Assembly (NCBI RefSeq): GCF_001049755.1
Contig: NZ_CVLB01000001.1
Span: 62,001 to 126,000 of the forward strand
Direction: 5' to 3'
DNA from: Brachyspira suanatina
GTDB lineage: Bacteria > Spirochaetota > Brachyspiria > Brachyspirales > Brachyspiraceae
Length of the DNA: 64,000 nt
A program made the translations under genes and the position numbers. The notes beneath the pieces are model-generated. The model was given only the letters and a program-made list of their open reading frames with translations. It did no database searches and was not told where the DNA came from. Shown here piece after piece: positions 54,114-63,548 of the stretch; position 1 is the first letter of the stretch, and each line of letters opens with the position of its first letter.

Positions 54114-55343
54114 ATGATGAGAAGAATAAGTATTATAATATTATCAATCGTTTTAATTTTATCTGTTTCTTGTAAGAAAGCAGCAGTAGATTTGAAGAAA
54201 AAAGAAAATCCTATAAGTGTATTGGTAGCAGCACCTATAAAACAGCCTTTAGAGGAATATCTGGATTTATCAGCAGAGATTAAAGCTATCAAAGAGGTAG
54301 AAATATCATCTGATGTACCAGGAAAAATCGCTAATATATTAAAATATGAAGGAAGTTTTGTTAATAAAGGCGATACAATAGCGTTAATAGATAGATTTGT
54401 AATAGGTGCTAATTATGCTTATGCTCCTGCAAGAACTCCTATTTCCGGATATGTTACAACTACATATATGGCAGTAGGTGCCTCAATAGCTGCTTCTACT
54501 CCTATAGCAAATGTTGCTGATATTAGCCAATTAGAAGTAGAAATACAAGTTCCTGAACGTTCTATCGCCGGAATAGAATTAGGACAAAAAGTAATTATAA
54601 GAGTTCCTTCAGCTCCTAATAAAGAAATAGAAGCTACTATTACTAAAAGAGATTATGCAGTTAATCCTTCTACTCGTACCTTGATGGTAAAAGCTTTAAT
54701 AGATAATAAAGAAAGACTTCTATTACCTGGAATGTTTTCTGATGTATCAATACTTTTGAATTCTGCTGATAATGTATTTGTTATACCAAACAGTGCTATG
54801 TTCAGCGATGATTTAGGTAAGAATTATATATATGTTGTTAAAGAAGATAATTCAAATAACCCTCCATCAGAAGTTCAGGTAGCAAATTCAACTAATGTAA
54901 AATATAGAGCATATACAAGAGAAGTTAATGTATTATTCACTTCTAAGGATAAAGTAGCTTTAAGCGGCGGACTTGAAGAGGGAGAAGAGGTTGTAATGTT
55001 CGGACGTGAATTCTTAAAAAATGGATCATTAGTTAATAGAATAGAAAATGACCCTACTATTTTAGAATATATTACTCCTCCTACAGCAGTTGCTTCAGCT
55101 GATACTAATATAACACAAAAAGTACAGCAGTCTGCAGCAAAACCAGCAGCAAATACAAATACTACTGTAAAAAATAATACAGCAACTCAAAAACCAGCTA
55201 CTACTGCAAAACCAGCTGCTACTGTAAGAAATAATACACCTGCTGCTACAAAGCCTAATACGGCAACTACAGTAGAAAAACCAAAACAAACTGAAACAAA
55301 TACTTCTAATAATGATGATGCTATATATTCAATTGGAGGTTAA
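54114..55343 (+). CDS. RND efflux membrane-fusion lipoprotein (HlyD/AcrA family)
   Basis: A 409-aa periplasmic adaptor with a lipoprotein signal (lipobox VSC, Cys at residue 20). The lipoyl/barrel-sandwich halves are EVEISSDVPGKIANILKYEG with FVNKGDTIALID, and ARTPISGYVTTTYMAVGASI; the beta-barrel is QLEVEIQVPERSIAGIELGQ. The coiled-coil hairpin between the lipoyl halves is almost absent, so this is a short-hairpin type. Residues 320-405 are an unusual Ala/Thr/Asn/Pro/Lys-rich tail (repeats like TTVKNNTATQKPATTAKPA), perhaps reaching the cell wall. AAGGAG before the ATG overlaps the tolC stop. Confidence 0.9.
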   Translation: MMRRISIIILSIVLILSVSCKKAAVDLKKKENPISVLVAAPIKQPLEEYLDLSAEIKAIKEVEISSDVPGKIANILKYEGSFVNKGDTIALIDRFVIGANYAYAPARTPISGYVTTTYMAVGASIAASTPIANVADISQLEVEIQVPERSIAGIELGQKVIIRVPSAPNKEIEATITKRDYAVNPSTRTLMVKALIDNKERLLLPGMFSDVSILLNSADNVFVIPNSAMFSDDLGKNYIYVVKEDNSNNPPSEVQVANSTNVKYRAYTREVNVLFTSKDKVALSGGLEEGEEVVMFGREFLKNGSLVNRIENDPTILEYITPPTAVASADTNITQKVQQSAAKPAANTNTTVKNNTATQKPATTAKPAATVRNNTPAATKPNTATTVEKPKQTETNTSNNDDAIYSIGG

Positions 55344-55387
55344 TTTTTCTTATTATGGTTATAGTTTTAATTAAATAAGGAGCGATT

Positions 55388-58300
55388 ATGAGAAGTTTTA
55401 TTGAATTAATAGTAAAAAGACCCGTAGCTGTTTTTATGGGTATAGTTGCTGTTGTTATACTTGGTGTTGTTAGTCTTTCAAGGCTTCCTGTCGACTTTTT
55501 ACCTGACATGGAATTGCCTTTTATTAGTATTAGGACAACTTATGATAATGCTGGTCCTGAAGAGGTAGAAAAATCTGTTTCTAGGATCATAGAATCAGCT
55601 GTTTCTTCAGTTAATAATATTAAAGAGGTAAGTTCCTCTTCAGAAGAGGAAGAATCAAGAGTTTTTATAGAATTTAACTGGGGAAGTGATTTAGCTTCTG
55701 CCACAGCTGATATTAGAGAGGCAATAGACAGAATAAGAAAATCTTTGCCTGATGATGCTGAAAGCCCTGCCGTTTATAAATTCTCCACAGATAATATTCC
55801 GGTTATGGAAATATCTTTCTATGGTACAGATAATTTATCCGCTTTATACAATTTAGTTGATAATCAGATATTAACTAGTATAGAACAGGTTGGCGGTGTT
55901 GCTATGGCTGAGATTAGAGGAGGACTTAAAACTCAGATTAAAGTTGATGTTGATATGAACAGACTTCAGGCTTACGGACTTGATATCAACTCTATAGTAA
56001 GCACATTAGCTATGGAGAATCAGAATATATCAGGCGGTGAAACTTATGAGGGAGTTTATAAATATACTTTAAGAACTACAGGTGAGTTCAAAACTGTTAA
56101 TGATATAGGAAATGTTGTTGTGGCATTAAAAACAAATAGTACTCCTATAAGACTTAGAGAATTAGCTACAATTTATGAAGGTTATGATGAAGACGGCGAT
56201 GTAATGAAAGTAAATGGTACTCCTGCCGTTAACGTTTCTATAAATAAAGAATCAGGTGCAAATACTGTTGCTGTTTCTGATGGTATAAAGAAAAGATTAG
56301 ATTCTCTCAATTTACCTGAAGGTATAAAATATGAGGTATTATTCAATAGTGCTGATAATGTTAATAATGCAATAAAAGGGGTTCTTGATACTGCTTGGCA
56401 GGGAGGATTATTTGCTGTTATTATTCTTATGATATATTTATGGAATGTAAGAACTGTACTTATAATAGCTGTATCAATTCCTATGTCTATAATTGTTACA
56501 TTTACTTTGATGTACTTCTTTGGAACTACTTTGAATATCATATCGCTTTCAGGACTTGTACTTGGTATTGGTATGATGGTTGATAACTCCATTGTTGTAC
56601 TTGAGAATATATTCTTCTATAGGAATAATGGTTATGGTAAATATTCATCTGCTATAGATGGTACTTCTACAGTGGCACTTGCTATATCTGCTTCTACTCT
56701 TACTACAATAGCAGTATTTTTACCTTTCCTTTTCGTTGAAGGTCAAACTGGACAGATGTTCAGAGACTTATGTATTACAGTTACTGTTTCTATGATAGCT
56801 TCTTTAGCTGTTGCTTTGACAGTTGTTCCTATGCTTGGTGCAAGACTTGTAACTACTAAAAAATCTAAATTCTTATCTAAATTTGAGAATTTCTTTGATA
56901 AATATTTCCATTCTAAAGTGAATTATATATATGAAAAAGTATTAACTTTCTCTGTTCATCATAAAAACAGAGTATTAATTCCTGTTATAACTATAGTATT
57001 TGCTGTTATAGTAGTAGGATTAATATTCATAGGTAAGGAAGGATTCCCTGAATCTGATGAAGGTCAGTTTAGAGCAAGCATTACTATGCCTGTAGGTACT
57101 AGAAAAGAGCAGACTGGGGCATTTGTTGATAGAATGAGAAAAGATGTAGAGGAAGTTGTAGGAAAAGATTTAAGCAGAATTCAGACAAGATCAAGATCAG
57201 GTTCTGATGCCAACAGAGGTGAAATAAGAGCAAAACTTATAGATAAATCAGCTGGAAGAACTAAAGAAACAGAGGAATATGTTGAGCTTGTAAGGAAAAA
57301 ATTAGCAAGCTATCCTGCTACTATCAATGTTGACTCTGTAACTAGTATGAAAGGCGGCGGAAACAGTGATTCAAGCGGTATAGATATAGATATAGTTGGT
57401 GAAGATTTGGTAAGAGCTAGAGAATTAGCAAACAATGTAATAGCAGCATTACAAGATGTTCCGGGACTTAGAGATGTTCGTCTTAAAAAAAGTGATGCTA
57501 GTCCAGAACTTAATGTTGTAATCAATAGAGATTTGGCTTCAAAGATGGGACTTAATATAAATACTGTTGCTAATTCTATTAAAACAAGTTTCGGAGGTAC
57601 TACTGCTACAAGAATGACTCCGGATAATTCAGATGTTACTGATATTGATGTTATAGTAAGACTTAATGAAAGAGACAGAATAAATATAGAAGATGTTAAG
57701 AGAATGCTTATACCAACTCCAAGCGGTATGGTTCCTATATCAGCAGTTGCTAGTGTAGATAAAAATTTTGCTCCTACAGAGATAACAAGAAAAAATGACA
57801 GCAGAATCACTTCTATTACTGCTTCAGGTTATGGAAGACCTATGAATCAGATAATGAATGATGTACAGGCTGCTATCAATCAAAAAGTTTTTGTACCTTC
57901 AGGATTTACTATAGTTTATTCAGGAGATTATGAGGACATGCAGGAAGCATTCGGACAGCTTTTACAGGCTTTATTCTTAGCTTTAGTATTAGTTTATGCT
58001 ATTATGGCTAGTCAGTTTGAATCTTATATAGCTCCTTTCGTTATCGCTCTTGCTATACCTTTCGGATTTGCTGGTTCTCTTGTATTGCTTCTCATTGCAG
58101 GACAAACTTTAAGCGTATACAGTGGTATAGGTGTTATAGTTCTTATAGGTATTGTAGTTAACAATGGTATTGTACTGATAGACTATATGAATCAGCTTAT
58201 GCATGAAAGAAAAATCAATGGAGATAAAGCAGCTTTGATTGCAGGTCCTAGAAGATTAAGACCGGTTTTGATGACTTCTCTTACAACTATATTAGGACTT

Positions 58301-58528
58301 CTTCCTATGGCTTTATCCAACGGTGAAGGTAATGAGATGTATCAGCCTTTATCATTAGCTGTTCTTGGAGGTTTGACAGTTTCTACTATGTTTACTCTTG
58401 TTATAGTACCTACTGTTTATGCGGCTATTAGAAATAGAATACCTCTTAAAGACTATGATGCTAAAGACTTGGCTAGTGTTGAAACTGGTACAGGTATAGA
58501 TGATGCTTTGAGTACTCCAGGTAAATAA
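55388..58528 (+). CDS. RND efflux transporter (AcrB/HAE-1 family)
   Basis: A 1046-aa inner-membrane pump with the two-fold RND layout: 12 helices and two large periplasmic loops. Landmarks are IVKRPVAVFMGIVAVVILGV and LPVDFLPDMELPFISI at the start, TM4 GIGMMVDNSIVVLENIFFY, GKEGFPESDEGQF in the second loop, and MASQFESYIAPFVIALAIPF in the second half. In TM4 the proton-relay pair is Asp-Asn rather than Asp-Asp, a common variant. Substrate (drug, dye, bile salt or lipid) is not visible. It ends the operon at a strong terminator. Confidence 0.95.
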   Translation: MRSFIELIVKRPVAVFMGIVAVVILGVVSLSRLPVDFLPDMELPFISIRTTYDNAGPEEVEKSVSRIIESAVSSVNNIKEVSSSSEEEESRVFIEFNWGSDLASATADIREAIDRIRKSLPDDAESPAVYKFSTDNIPVMEISFYGTDNLSALYNLVDNQILTSIEQVGGVAMAEIRGGLKTQIKVDVDMNRLQAYGLDINSIVSTLAMENQNISGGETYEGVYKYTLRTTGEFKTVNDIGNVVVALKTNSTPIRLRELATIYEGYDEDGDVMKVNGTPAVNVSINKESGANTVAVSDGIKKRLDSLNLPEGIKYEVLFNSADNVNNAIKGVLDTAWQGGLFAVIILMIYLWNVRTVLIIAVSIPMSIIVTFTLMYFFGTTLNIISLSGLVLGIGMMVDNSIVVLENIFFYRNNGYGKYSSAIDGTSTVALAISASTLTTIAVFLPFLFVEGQTGQMFRDLCITVTVSMIASLAVALTVVPMLGARLVTTKKSKFLSKFENFFDKYFHSKVNYIYEKVLTFSVHHKNRVLIPVITIVFAVIVVGLIFIGKEGFPESDEGQFRASITMPVGTRKEQTGAFVDRMRKDVEEVVGKDLSRIQTRSRSGSDANRGEIRAKLIDKSAGRTKETEEYVELVRKKLASYPATINVDSVTSMKGGGNSDSSGIDIDIVGEDLVRARELANNVIAALQDVPGLRDVRLKKSDASPELNVVINRDLASKMGLNINTVANSIKTSFGGTTATRMTPDNSDVTDIDVIVRLNERDRINIEDVKRMLIPTPSGMVPISAVASVDKNFAPTEITRKNDSRITSITASGYGRPMNQIMNDVQAAINQKVFVPSGFTIVYSGDYEDMQEAFGQLLQALFLALVLVYAIMASQFESYIAPFVIALAIPFGFAGSLVLLLIAGQTLSVYSGIGVIVLIGIVVNNGIVLIDYMNQLMHERKINGDKAALIAGPRRLRPVLMTSLTTILGLLPMALSNGEGNEMYQPLSLAVLGGLTVSTMFTLVIVPTVYAAIRNRIPLKDYDAKDLASVETGTGIDDALSTPGK

Positions 58529-58549
58529 TAGATAAACATAAATAAAAGA

Positions 58550-58586
58550 TAAGGGCTTGAGTATATACTTAAGCCCTTTATTTTTT
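58550..58586 (+). terminator. Rho-independent terminator of the efflux operon
   Basis: TAAGGGCTT-AGTAT pairs with ATACT-AAGCCCTTTA, followed by six T. Confidence 0.92.
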
Positions 58587-58626
58587 GTATTTATTTTATT
58601 TGTTAAAAATACAGTTTTTATATTTT

Positions 58627-58826
58627 AACGCACGGTGAACAGAATTTCTAATATAAAAAAAATTAAATTACACATAATACTATATTCTTAATTTAGCTTT
58701 TCGTGCGGTGAGTAAAATAATAATTTAAAAAAATCTTGGGCGGGCAGCTAAAAAATTCTAATTAGGCATTGAATAAAAATTAAATTGAAATTGAAAATTA
58801 AAGCTATAAGCCTAAAGGGCGGGCAG
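58627..58826. repeat. Family A nested inverted-repeat element, copy A8
   Basis: AACGCACGGT (58627), TTCGTGCGGT (58700), CTTGGGCGGGCAGCTAAAA (58735) and AAGCCTAAAGGGCGGGCAG (58808). The last is the exact complement of the module at 18309. With copy A7 it brackets the DUF5682 gene and efflux operon. The gap 58529-58913 holds only this and the operon terminator. Confidence 0.8.
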
Positions 58827-58913
58827 TAAAATTAAAGTAAAAAATAATAGCATAAAAAAGGATGCATTATTTATATGCGCCCTCTAAACTAACAAAATTC
58901 AACAAATAAAATA

Positions 58914-59552
58914 TTAGAATCTTATACCAAGTTGAGCACCTAAATCTACACTAGATAGTTTAAAGTTATGAGTTTTACTTTCCATAAATGGTATATCATA
59001 AGCAATATAAATACCAGCTGTTAAATTAAGAGGTAAAATGAAATCAAGAGCTACTTTTACATAAGGTATAAAAGGCTTATTAAATTCTTTGTATATAGTT
59101 TTTGTATCATACATACTAGCTTGACCTATACTGTCACTGCCTTCTTTACTGTACATAAGCCCGGCTATAGGAAATTTAAATCCTCCGCCTACACCTATAG
59201 ATATGAAAGCTAAATCTATTCTAGGAAGCAAACCAAGATGGAAACTGTCAAAAGAAGCACCATATCTTCCTTTTTCTCCTTTTAATCCAAAAGCAAATAC
59301 ATCTTTTTGATAACCTATATCAAGTCCTATTCCTAAAGCTATATTGCTTATTCCAAAATAATATCCAGGTATAACATGAATACCAAATTCAAATCCCGCA
59401 TCTGATTTTGTATATTTGGACGATGTACCAGTATATGTTCCTAAACTTACTCCGAAAGGAAATAGAACATTTACCTCAAATCCAGTTTTTGCCATCAAAT
59501 TTCCGCTTAAGGCAATAATTAATAAGCTTGCAATTGTTATTATTTTTTTCAT
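58914..59552 (-). CDS. Outer-membrane beta-barrel protein, paralogue 1
   Basis: A 212-aa protein with a signal peptide (residues 1-21, cut after NLMA). Alternating strands follow, such as AGFEFGIHVIPGYYFGISNI, ALGIGLDIGYQKDVFAFGLK and FISIGVGGGFKFPIAGLMYS, and the chain ends LGAQLGIRF, a terminal aromatic strand typical of proteins inserted by BamA. About 8-10 strands are likely. Paralogue of the next gene (59699-60343). Surface role unknown. Confidence 0.8.
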   Translation of the reverse strand: MKKIITIASLLIIALSGNLMAKTGFEVNVLFPFGVSLGTYTGTSSKYTKSDAGFEFGIHVIPGYYFGISNIALGIGLDIGYQKDVFAFGLKGEKGRYGASFDSFHLGLLPRIDLAFISIGVGGGFKFPIAGLMYSKEGSDSIGQASMYDTKTIYKEFNKPFIPYVKVALDFILPLNLTAGIYIAYDIPFMESKTHNFKLSSVDLGAQLGIRF

Positions 59553-59630
59553 TTTTTATAGTCCTTTATATTTTATTGTCCTATATATTCGACAATAGCT
59601 ATAATATATTTATAATAAAAAAATTATGAT

Positions 59631-59668
59631 AAAAAAGAGGAATACATATCATTAAATATGCATTCCTC
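59631..59668 (-). terminator. Terminator of outer-membrane protein paralogue 2
   Basis: GAGGAAT-CATA pairs with TATG-ATTCCTC (one mismatch); on the minus strand the stem is followed by a T-run. Confidence 0.75.
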
Positions 59669-59698
59669 AAATATTATTTTCTATTAATTTAATTTTGA

Positions 59699-60343
59699 TT
59701 AGAATCTTAATCCAATTTCAGCACCTAAATCGAAAGATGACATTTTAACATTATTGGCAGGGTCTTTATATTCAACTAAAGGTATATCATAAGTAGCATA
59801 TACACCCAAAACCAAATTGAAAGGAAGCATAAAGTCAACAACTCCTTTAATATAAGGTATATATGGATTTTTAAAGTTTTCTTTTATTTTATTTAAATTA
59901 TATTTTTCAGAAGTTTCTGAGCCATTTCCTTCATTAAAATAGCTTCTTCCTCCTAAAGGTATTTTTACACCAGCACCTACACCTATAGAAACAAAAGCAA
60001 CATCTAATCTAGGAAGTACACCTATCATTAAACTGTCAAAAGTTACTCCGCCTTTTAAATTTTGATCCATTGCAGATTTGAATGCGAATACATCTCTGTT
60101 ATATCCTAAATCTAAGCCTAAACCGAATGATAACATATCAAAACCAAAGTAATATGCAGGCTGAACATGTACTCCAAATTCAAATCCGACATCAGATTTT
60201 AAATTTTTAGCATCATTACCGCTAAAATGACTGAAACTTGCTCCAAGAGGCACCATTATACCTAAACTAAATCCTGTTTTTGCCATAAGTCCGCTGCTTA
60301 AGCTCATAATTAATATACTTGTTATTATAATTAATTTTTTCAT
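59699..60343 (-). CDS. Outer-membrane beta-barrel protein, paralogue 2
   Basis: A 214-aa protein with signal MKKLIIITSILIMSLSSGLM-AKTG and the same strand order as its neighbour: VGFEFGVHVQPAYYFGFDML, FGLGLDLGYNRDVFAFKS and FVSIGVGAGVKIPLGGRSYF, ending LGAEIGLRF. The two genes are 147 bp apart with a terminator between, so each is expressed separately. A clear AGGAGA site precedes the ATG. Confidence 0.8.
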   Translation of the reverse strand: MKKLIIITSILIMSLSSGLMAKTGFSLGIMVPLGASFSHFSGNDAKNLKSDVGFEFGVHVQPAYYFGFDMLSFGLGLDLGYNRDVFAFKSAMDQNLKGGVTFDSLMIGVLPRLDVAFVSIGVGAGVKIPLGGRSYFNEGNGSETSEKYNLNKIKENFKNPYIPYIKGVVDFMLPFNLVLGVYATYDIPLVEYKDPANNVKMSSFDLGAEIGLRF

Positions 60344-60530
60344 TTTATTTTCTCCTAAAATAATTTATGTATCTATCTATATATAAAATTATAAGCATAA
60401 AAAATAAACTATATATAGTTTGTTTTTAGTTCATTTATTCTATATGCTATAATATAATTTGAATTATTTAATATAATTAAATTGTAAGAATAATCTAACT
60501 TTTTTCAAGTATTTTTTGTATATTTTTAAT

Positions 60531-60564
60531 TTTCGACCGAATGGTTAAAATGTACAAAAGTTGT
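60531..60564. promoter_or_regulatory. 33-bp motif shared with 61417-61450 (copy 1)
   Basis: TTTCGACCGAATGGTTAAAA then a TACAAAAGTT box. The second copy differs at about six bases. This copy is 188 bp upstream of the paralogue 2 outer-membrane gene, in a 378-base gap (60344-60721) that is otherwise AT-rich and without a gene. Confidence 0.5.
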
Positions 60565-60629
60565 AGATATAAAATGAATATTTCTTTTTTAAGAATAGAA
60601 CTTTAATTTTTTTATTATTAGTTAAATAA

Positions 60630-60690
60630 AAAAGGATATTTATTTATATAAATAAATAAATAAATAAATAAATAAATATCCTTTTGCTTT
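60630..60690 (-). terminator. Terminator-like hairpin containing an AAAT tandem repeat
   Basis: AAAGGATATTTATTTA pairs with TAAATAAATATCCTTT. The loop side is a run of about seven AAAT units (60649-60678). It lies just past the stop of the minus-strand lipoprotein gene at 60722. Unit number could vary between strains. Confidence 0.65.
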
Positions 60691-60721
60691 ATTATTATTT
60701 TATTTAATAGCTATTAAAAAG

Positions 60722-61252
60722 TTACGTTATAGAATTATTCCAAATAAAATTATTAGGTGTTATTTCTATAGTAAATGTTATTTTTGAATCTGTAGTATTA
60801 ACTGTATCAGTAAAACCTTTAGTTTTAAAACTGTCTATATTAAATTCATTATTTTTTGGTGTCATTATAATAGTAAATGATATTGGTTGTTCTGGATAAG
60901 TAGGCTTATCAGATGTGATTACTTGATAATTTATTTTGGAATTTTCCATTTGATTTAAGTAATAGTTTATAGTTTTTTGAACAGTTTCTACACTTGTAGA
61001 GCTAGTAGTTCCTCCGCTTTCTCCTGTTGCGCTAACTTTAAAATAGTTAGGTTTTTCTGAAGTAGTAAAATTTATATGATCTAATTTTATTGTACCATAT
61101 TCAGCTAAGTTTAGATTATATAATCCTGATATTTCATTTTGAAAATCTTCAAAAGTAATTATTGTTGTTGTTGGTTCTGTTACTTTGTTTCTATTACAGC
61201 TGACAGCCAATATTAAAACAAATAAAAGAGATAAAAAAATTTTTTTATTCAT
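60722..61252 (-). CDS. Lipoprotein, function unknown
   Basis: A 176-aa protein with signal MNKKIFLSLLFVLILAVSC (Cys 19) and a mature domain of about 155 residues starting TFEDFQNEISGLYNLNLAEY, rich in Thr and Ser with alternating strand-like segments (YFKVSATGESGGTTSS and ISFTIIMTPKNN). No family recognised. Divergent from the carboxyltransferase operon across a 311-base gap. GGAGAA precedes the ATG. Confidence 0.8.
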   Translation of the reverse strand: MNKKIFLSLLFVLILAVSCNRNKVTEPTTTIITFEDFQNEISGLYNLNLAEYGTIKLDHINFTTSEKPNYFKVSATGESGGTTSSTSVETVQKTINYYLNQMENSKINYQVITSDKPTYPEQPISFTIIMTPKNNEFNIDSFKTKGFTDTVNTTDSKITFTIEITPNNFIWNNSIT

Positions 61253-61416
61253 AATTTCTCCAATATTTTAAATTATATCTTATAATATGTTATCAGATTA
61301 TAGCTTAAAGTCAATATTTAACTTTATTATTTTTATATCAGAAATGTAATATTATCTAAGCTATATAAAGATATCTTATAACTTTATTTAATTTTTTTAT
61401 GTATAATAAATTAAAC

Positions 61417-61450
61417 TTTCGACTAAATTGTTAAAACATACAAAAGTTAT
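61417..61450. promoter_or_regulatory. 33-bp motif shared with 60531-60564 (copy 2)
   Basis: TTTCGACTAAATTGTTAAAA then TACAAAAGTTA. It sits 165 bp upstream of the minus-strand lipoprotein and 114 bp upstream of the plus-strand carboxyltransferase gene; the gap 61253-61563 has no gene. Confidence 0.5.
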
Positions 61451-61563
61451 GAAATACCATTGCAATAAATAAAAAATAGTTATATGTTTCTTTATCTAGT
61501 CATTTAAATTTTTGTTTAAAATCTCATAGTTAGATAAAAAATCTAATAAGGACTTAAAGAAAT

Positions 61564-63108
61564 ATGCAAGAAAAAATCAATGAATTAAGAAAAAGAAAAG
61601 AAAAGATAGAAGAAGGTGGCGGTAAAGAAAAAAACGAAGAACGCCATAAAAAAGGTAAATTAACAGCAAGAGAACGTATATTACAGCTTTTAGATGAAGG
61701 TACTTTCTGCGAGATTGATGCTTTTATAGAACATAGATGCAGTGATTTCGGTATGGAAAAGAATAAAGTTCCAGGCGAAGGTGTAGTTACAGGATACGGT
61801 AAAATAAACGGAAGACAAGTATGTATATATGCTCAGGACTTTACTGTTATAGGCGGTTCTTTAGGACAAATGCATGCTGCTAAGATTTGTAAGGTACAGG
61901 ATATGGCTATAAAATTAGGATGTCCTTGTATAGGTATTAATGATTCGGGCGGAGCTAGAATACAAGAGGGTATTGATTCATTAAGAGGTTACGGTGATAT
62001 ATTCTATAGAAATGTTCAGGCTTCAGGAGTTATACCTCAAATATGTGTTATAATGGGACCTTGTGCAGGCGGGGCAGTTTATTCTCCTGCATTAATGGAC
62101 TTTATATTCATGACTGATAAAGGTTCAAATATGTTTATAACAGGACCTCAGGTAGTAAAAGCTGTAACAGGCGAACAGGTTTCTGCAGAAGAGCTTGGAG
62201 GTGCTTTTGTTCATAGCAAAACTTCAGGAGTTGCTTCTTTGATGTTCCCTGATGAAGTTTCTACATTAGAAGGCGTTAAAAAATTATTATCTTATATACC
62301 TCAGAATAATTTGGAAGATGTGCCTTTAGAAAATACAGACGATGATCCTAACAGAGTAGATGAAGAATTATCAAATGTTCTTCCAGACAGTCCAAATAAA
62401 CCTTATGATATAAAAGAAATAATAAAAAGAGTTGTAGATAATGGAGAGTTTTTTGAACTTCAGCCTTTATTTGCTACTAATATAGTTATATGTTTTGCCC
62501 GTCTTGACGGAAAATCAGTTGGTATAATAGCCAATCAGCCTAATTCTATGGCTGGAGTATTAGATATTAATGCTGCAGATAAAGCTGCAAGATTCATTCG
62601 CTTCTGCGACAGCTTTAATATTCCATTGGTTACATTAGTTGATACAGCAGGATATTTACCTGGTGTAGGACAGGAGCATAATGGAGTTATAAGACATGGT
62701 GCTAAACTTTTATATGCTTATTCAGAGGCTACTGCACCAAAAATCACTCTTATAATAAGAAAGTCTTATGGCGGAGCTTATATAGCTATGTGTTCTAAGC
62801 ATTTAGGTGCTGATATGGTTTATGCTTGGCCTTCTGCTGAGATCGCTGTTATGGGACCGGATGGCGCTGCTAATATCATATTCAAAAAAGAGATAGATAA
62901 TGCTCAGGATCCTAAAAAAGTAAGAGCTGAAAAAATAGAAGAATATAAAAAAGAATTTGCTAATCCTTACAGAGCTGCTGTTAGAGGTTATGTAGATGAT
63001 GTAATAGAGCCTGAATATACTAGAAGCTATTTGATTAATGCATTGCATCTTTTAGCAAGCAAGAGAGAAACTAGACTTCCTAGAAAACATGGCAATATAC
63101 CTCTATAA
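61564..63108 (+). CDS. mmdA: Acyl-CoA carboxylase/decarboxylase carboxyltransferase subunit (MmdA/PccB-like)
   Basis: A 514-aa carboxyltransferase that moves CO2 between an acyl-CoA (methylmalonyl- or propionyl-CoA) and biotin. The first half has CPCIGINDSGGARIQEGIDS and MGPCAGGAVYSPALMDFIFM; the second half has TLVDTAGYLPGVGQEHNGVI and IIRKSYGGAYIAMCSKHLGA with the oxyanion-hole glycines. The chain ends LASKRETRLPRKHGNIPL, the family C terminus. Followed by OadG-like and biotin-carrier genes, which favours a sodium-pumping decarboxylase over a biosynthetic carboxylase. AAGGA lies 10-15 bp before the ATG. Confidence 0.92.
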   Translation: MQEKINELRKRKEKIEEGGGKEKNEERHKKGKLTARERILQLLDEGTFCEIDAFIEHRCSDFGMEKNKVPGEGVVTGYGKINGRQVCIYAQDFTVIGGSLGQMHAAKICKVQDMAIKLGCPCIGINDSGGARIQEGIDSLRGYGDIFYRNVQASGVIPQICVIMGPCAGGAVYSPALMDFIFMTDKGSNMFITGPQVVKAVTGEQVSAEELGGAFVHSKTSGVASLMFPDEVSTLEGVKKLLSYIPQNNLEDVPLENTDDDPNRVDEELSNVLPDSPNKPYDIKEIIKRVVDNGEFFELQPLFATNIVICFARLDGKSVGIIANQPNSMAGVLDINAADKAARFIRFCDSFNIPLVTLVDTAGYLPGVGQEHNGVIRHGAKLLYAYSEATAPKITLIIRKSYGGAYIAMCSKHLGADMVYAWPSAEIAVMGPDGAANIIFKKEIDNAQDPKKVRAEKIEEYKKEFANPYRAAVRGYVDDVIEPEYTRSYLINALHLLASKRETRLPRKHGNIPL

Positions 63109-63138
63109 AATTTGATTTTAAATTAAAAGGAGAATTGA

Positions 63139-63459
63139 ATGGAACATAATGCAGCTATTACCATATTTGGTATAATGTCTGTTTTTATAGTTGCTTTAGT
63201 TTTTTATATATTATCTTTAGTTTTGGGAATGATTTTCAAAACTAGAAATATAAAGAAAGAAGAAGAAATTATAAAAGTAGTAGAGGAAAGTAAAACTAAA
63301 GAAGAAGATTTAATAGATGATACTGAACTTGTAGCGGTGATTACAGCTGCAATATCAGCTTATACAGGTATGTCTAATAATAGATTTATTATTACATCTA
63401 TTAAAGAATCTAAAACTCCTATATGGGGAATGGTAGACAGAGTAAATAAATTAAAATAA
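63139..63459 (+). CDS. OadG-like gamma subunit of a sodium-pump decarboxylase
   Basis: A 106-aa protein with one N-terminal membrane helix (residues 8-34, AAITIFGIMSVFIVALVFYI), a charged Lys/Glu linker, and DTELVAVITAAISAYTGMSN, which is the OadG C-terminal pattern, ending in TPIWGMVDRVNKLK. The gamma subunit ties the soluble carboxyltransferase and biotin carrier to the membrane beta subunit. It is 30 bp after mmdA with AAGGAGAA as site. Confidence 0.85.
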   Translation: MEHNAAITIFGIMSVFIVALVFYILSLVLGMIFKTRNIKKEEEIIKVVEESKTKEEDLIDDTELVAVITAAISAYTGMSNNRFIITSIKESKTPIWGMVDRVNKLK

Positions 63460-63548
63460 TAATTAAATTGTAAAACTCTATTAAGTTTATTTGTTAGAGT
63501 TTTTAAGAGAGATTTTTTATATATAATATTTTTTTGGAGAATAAGATT

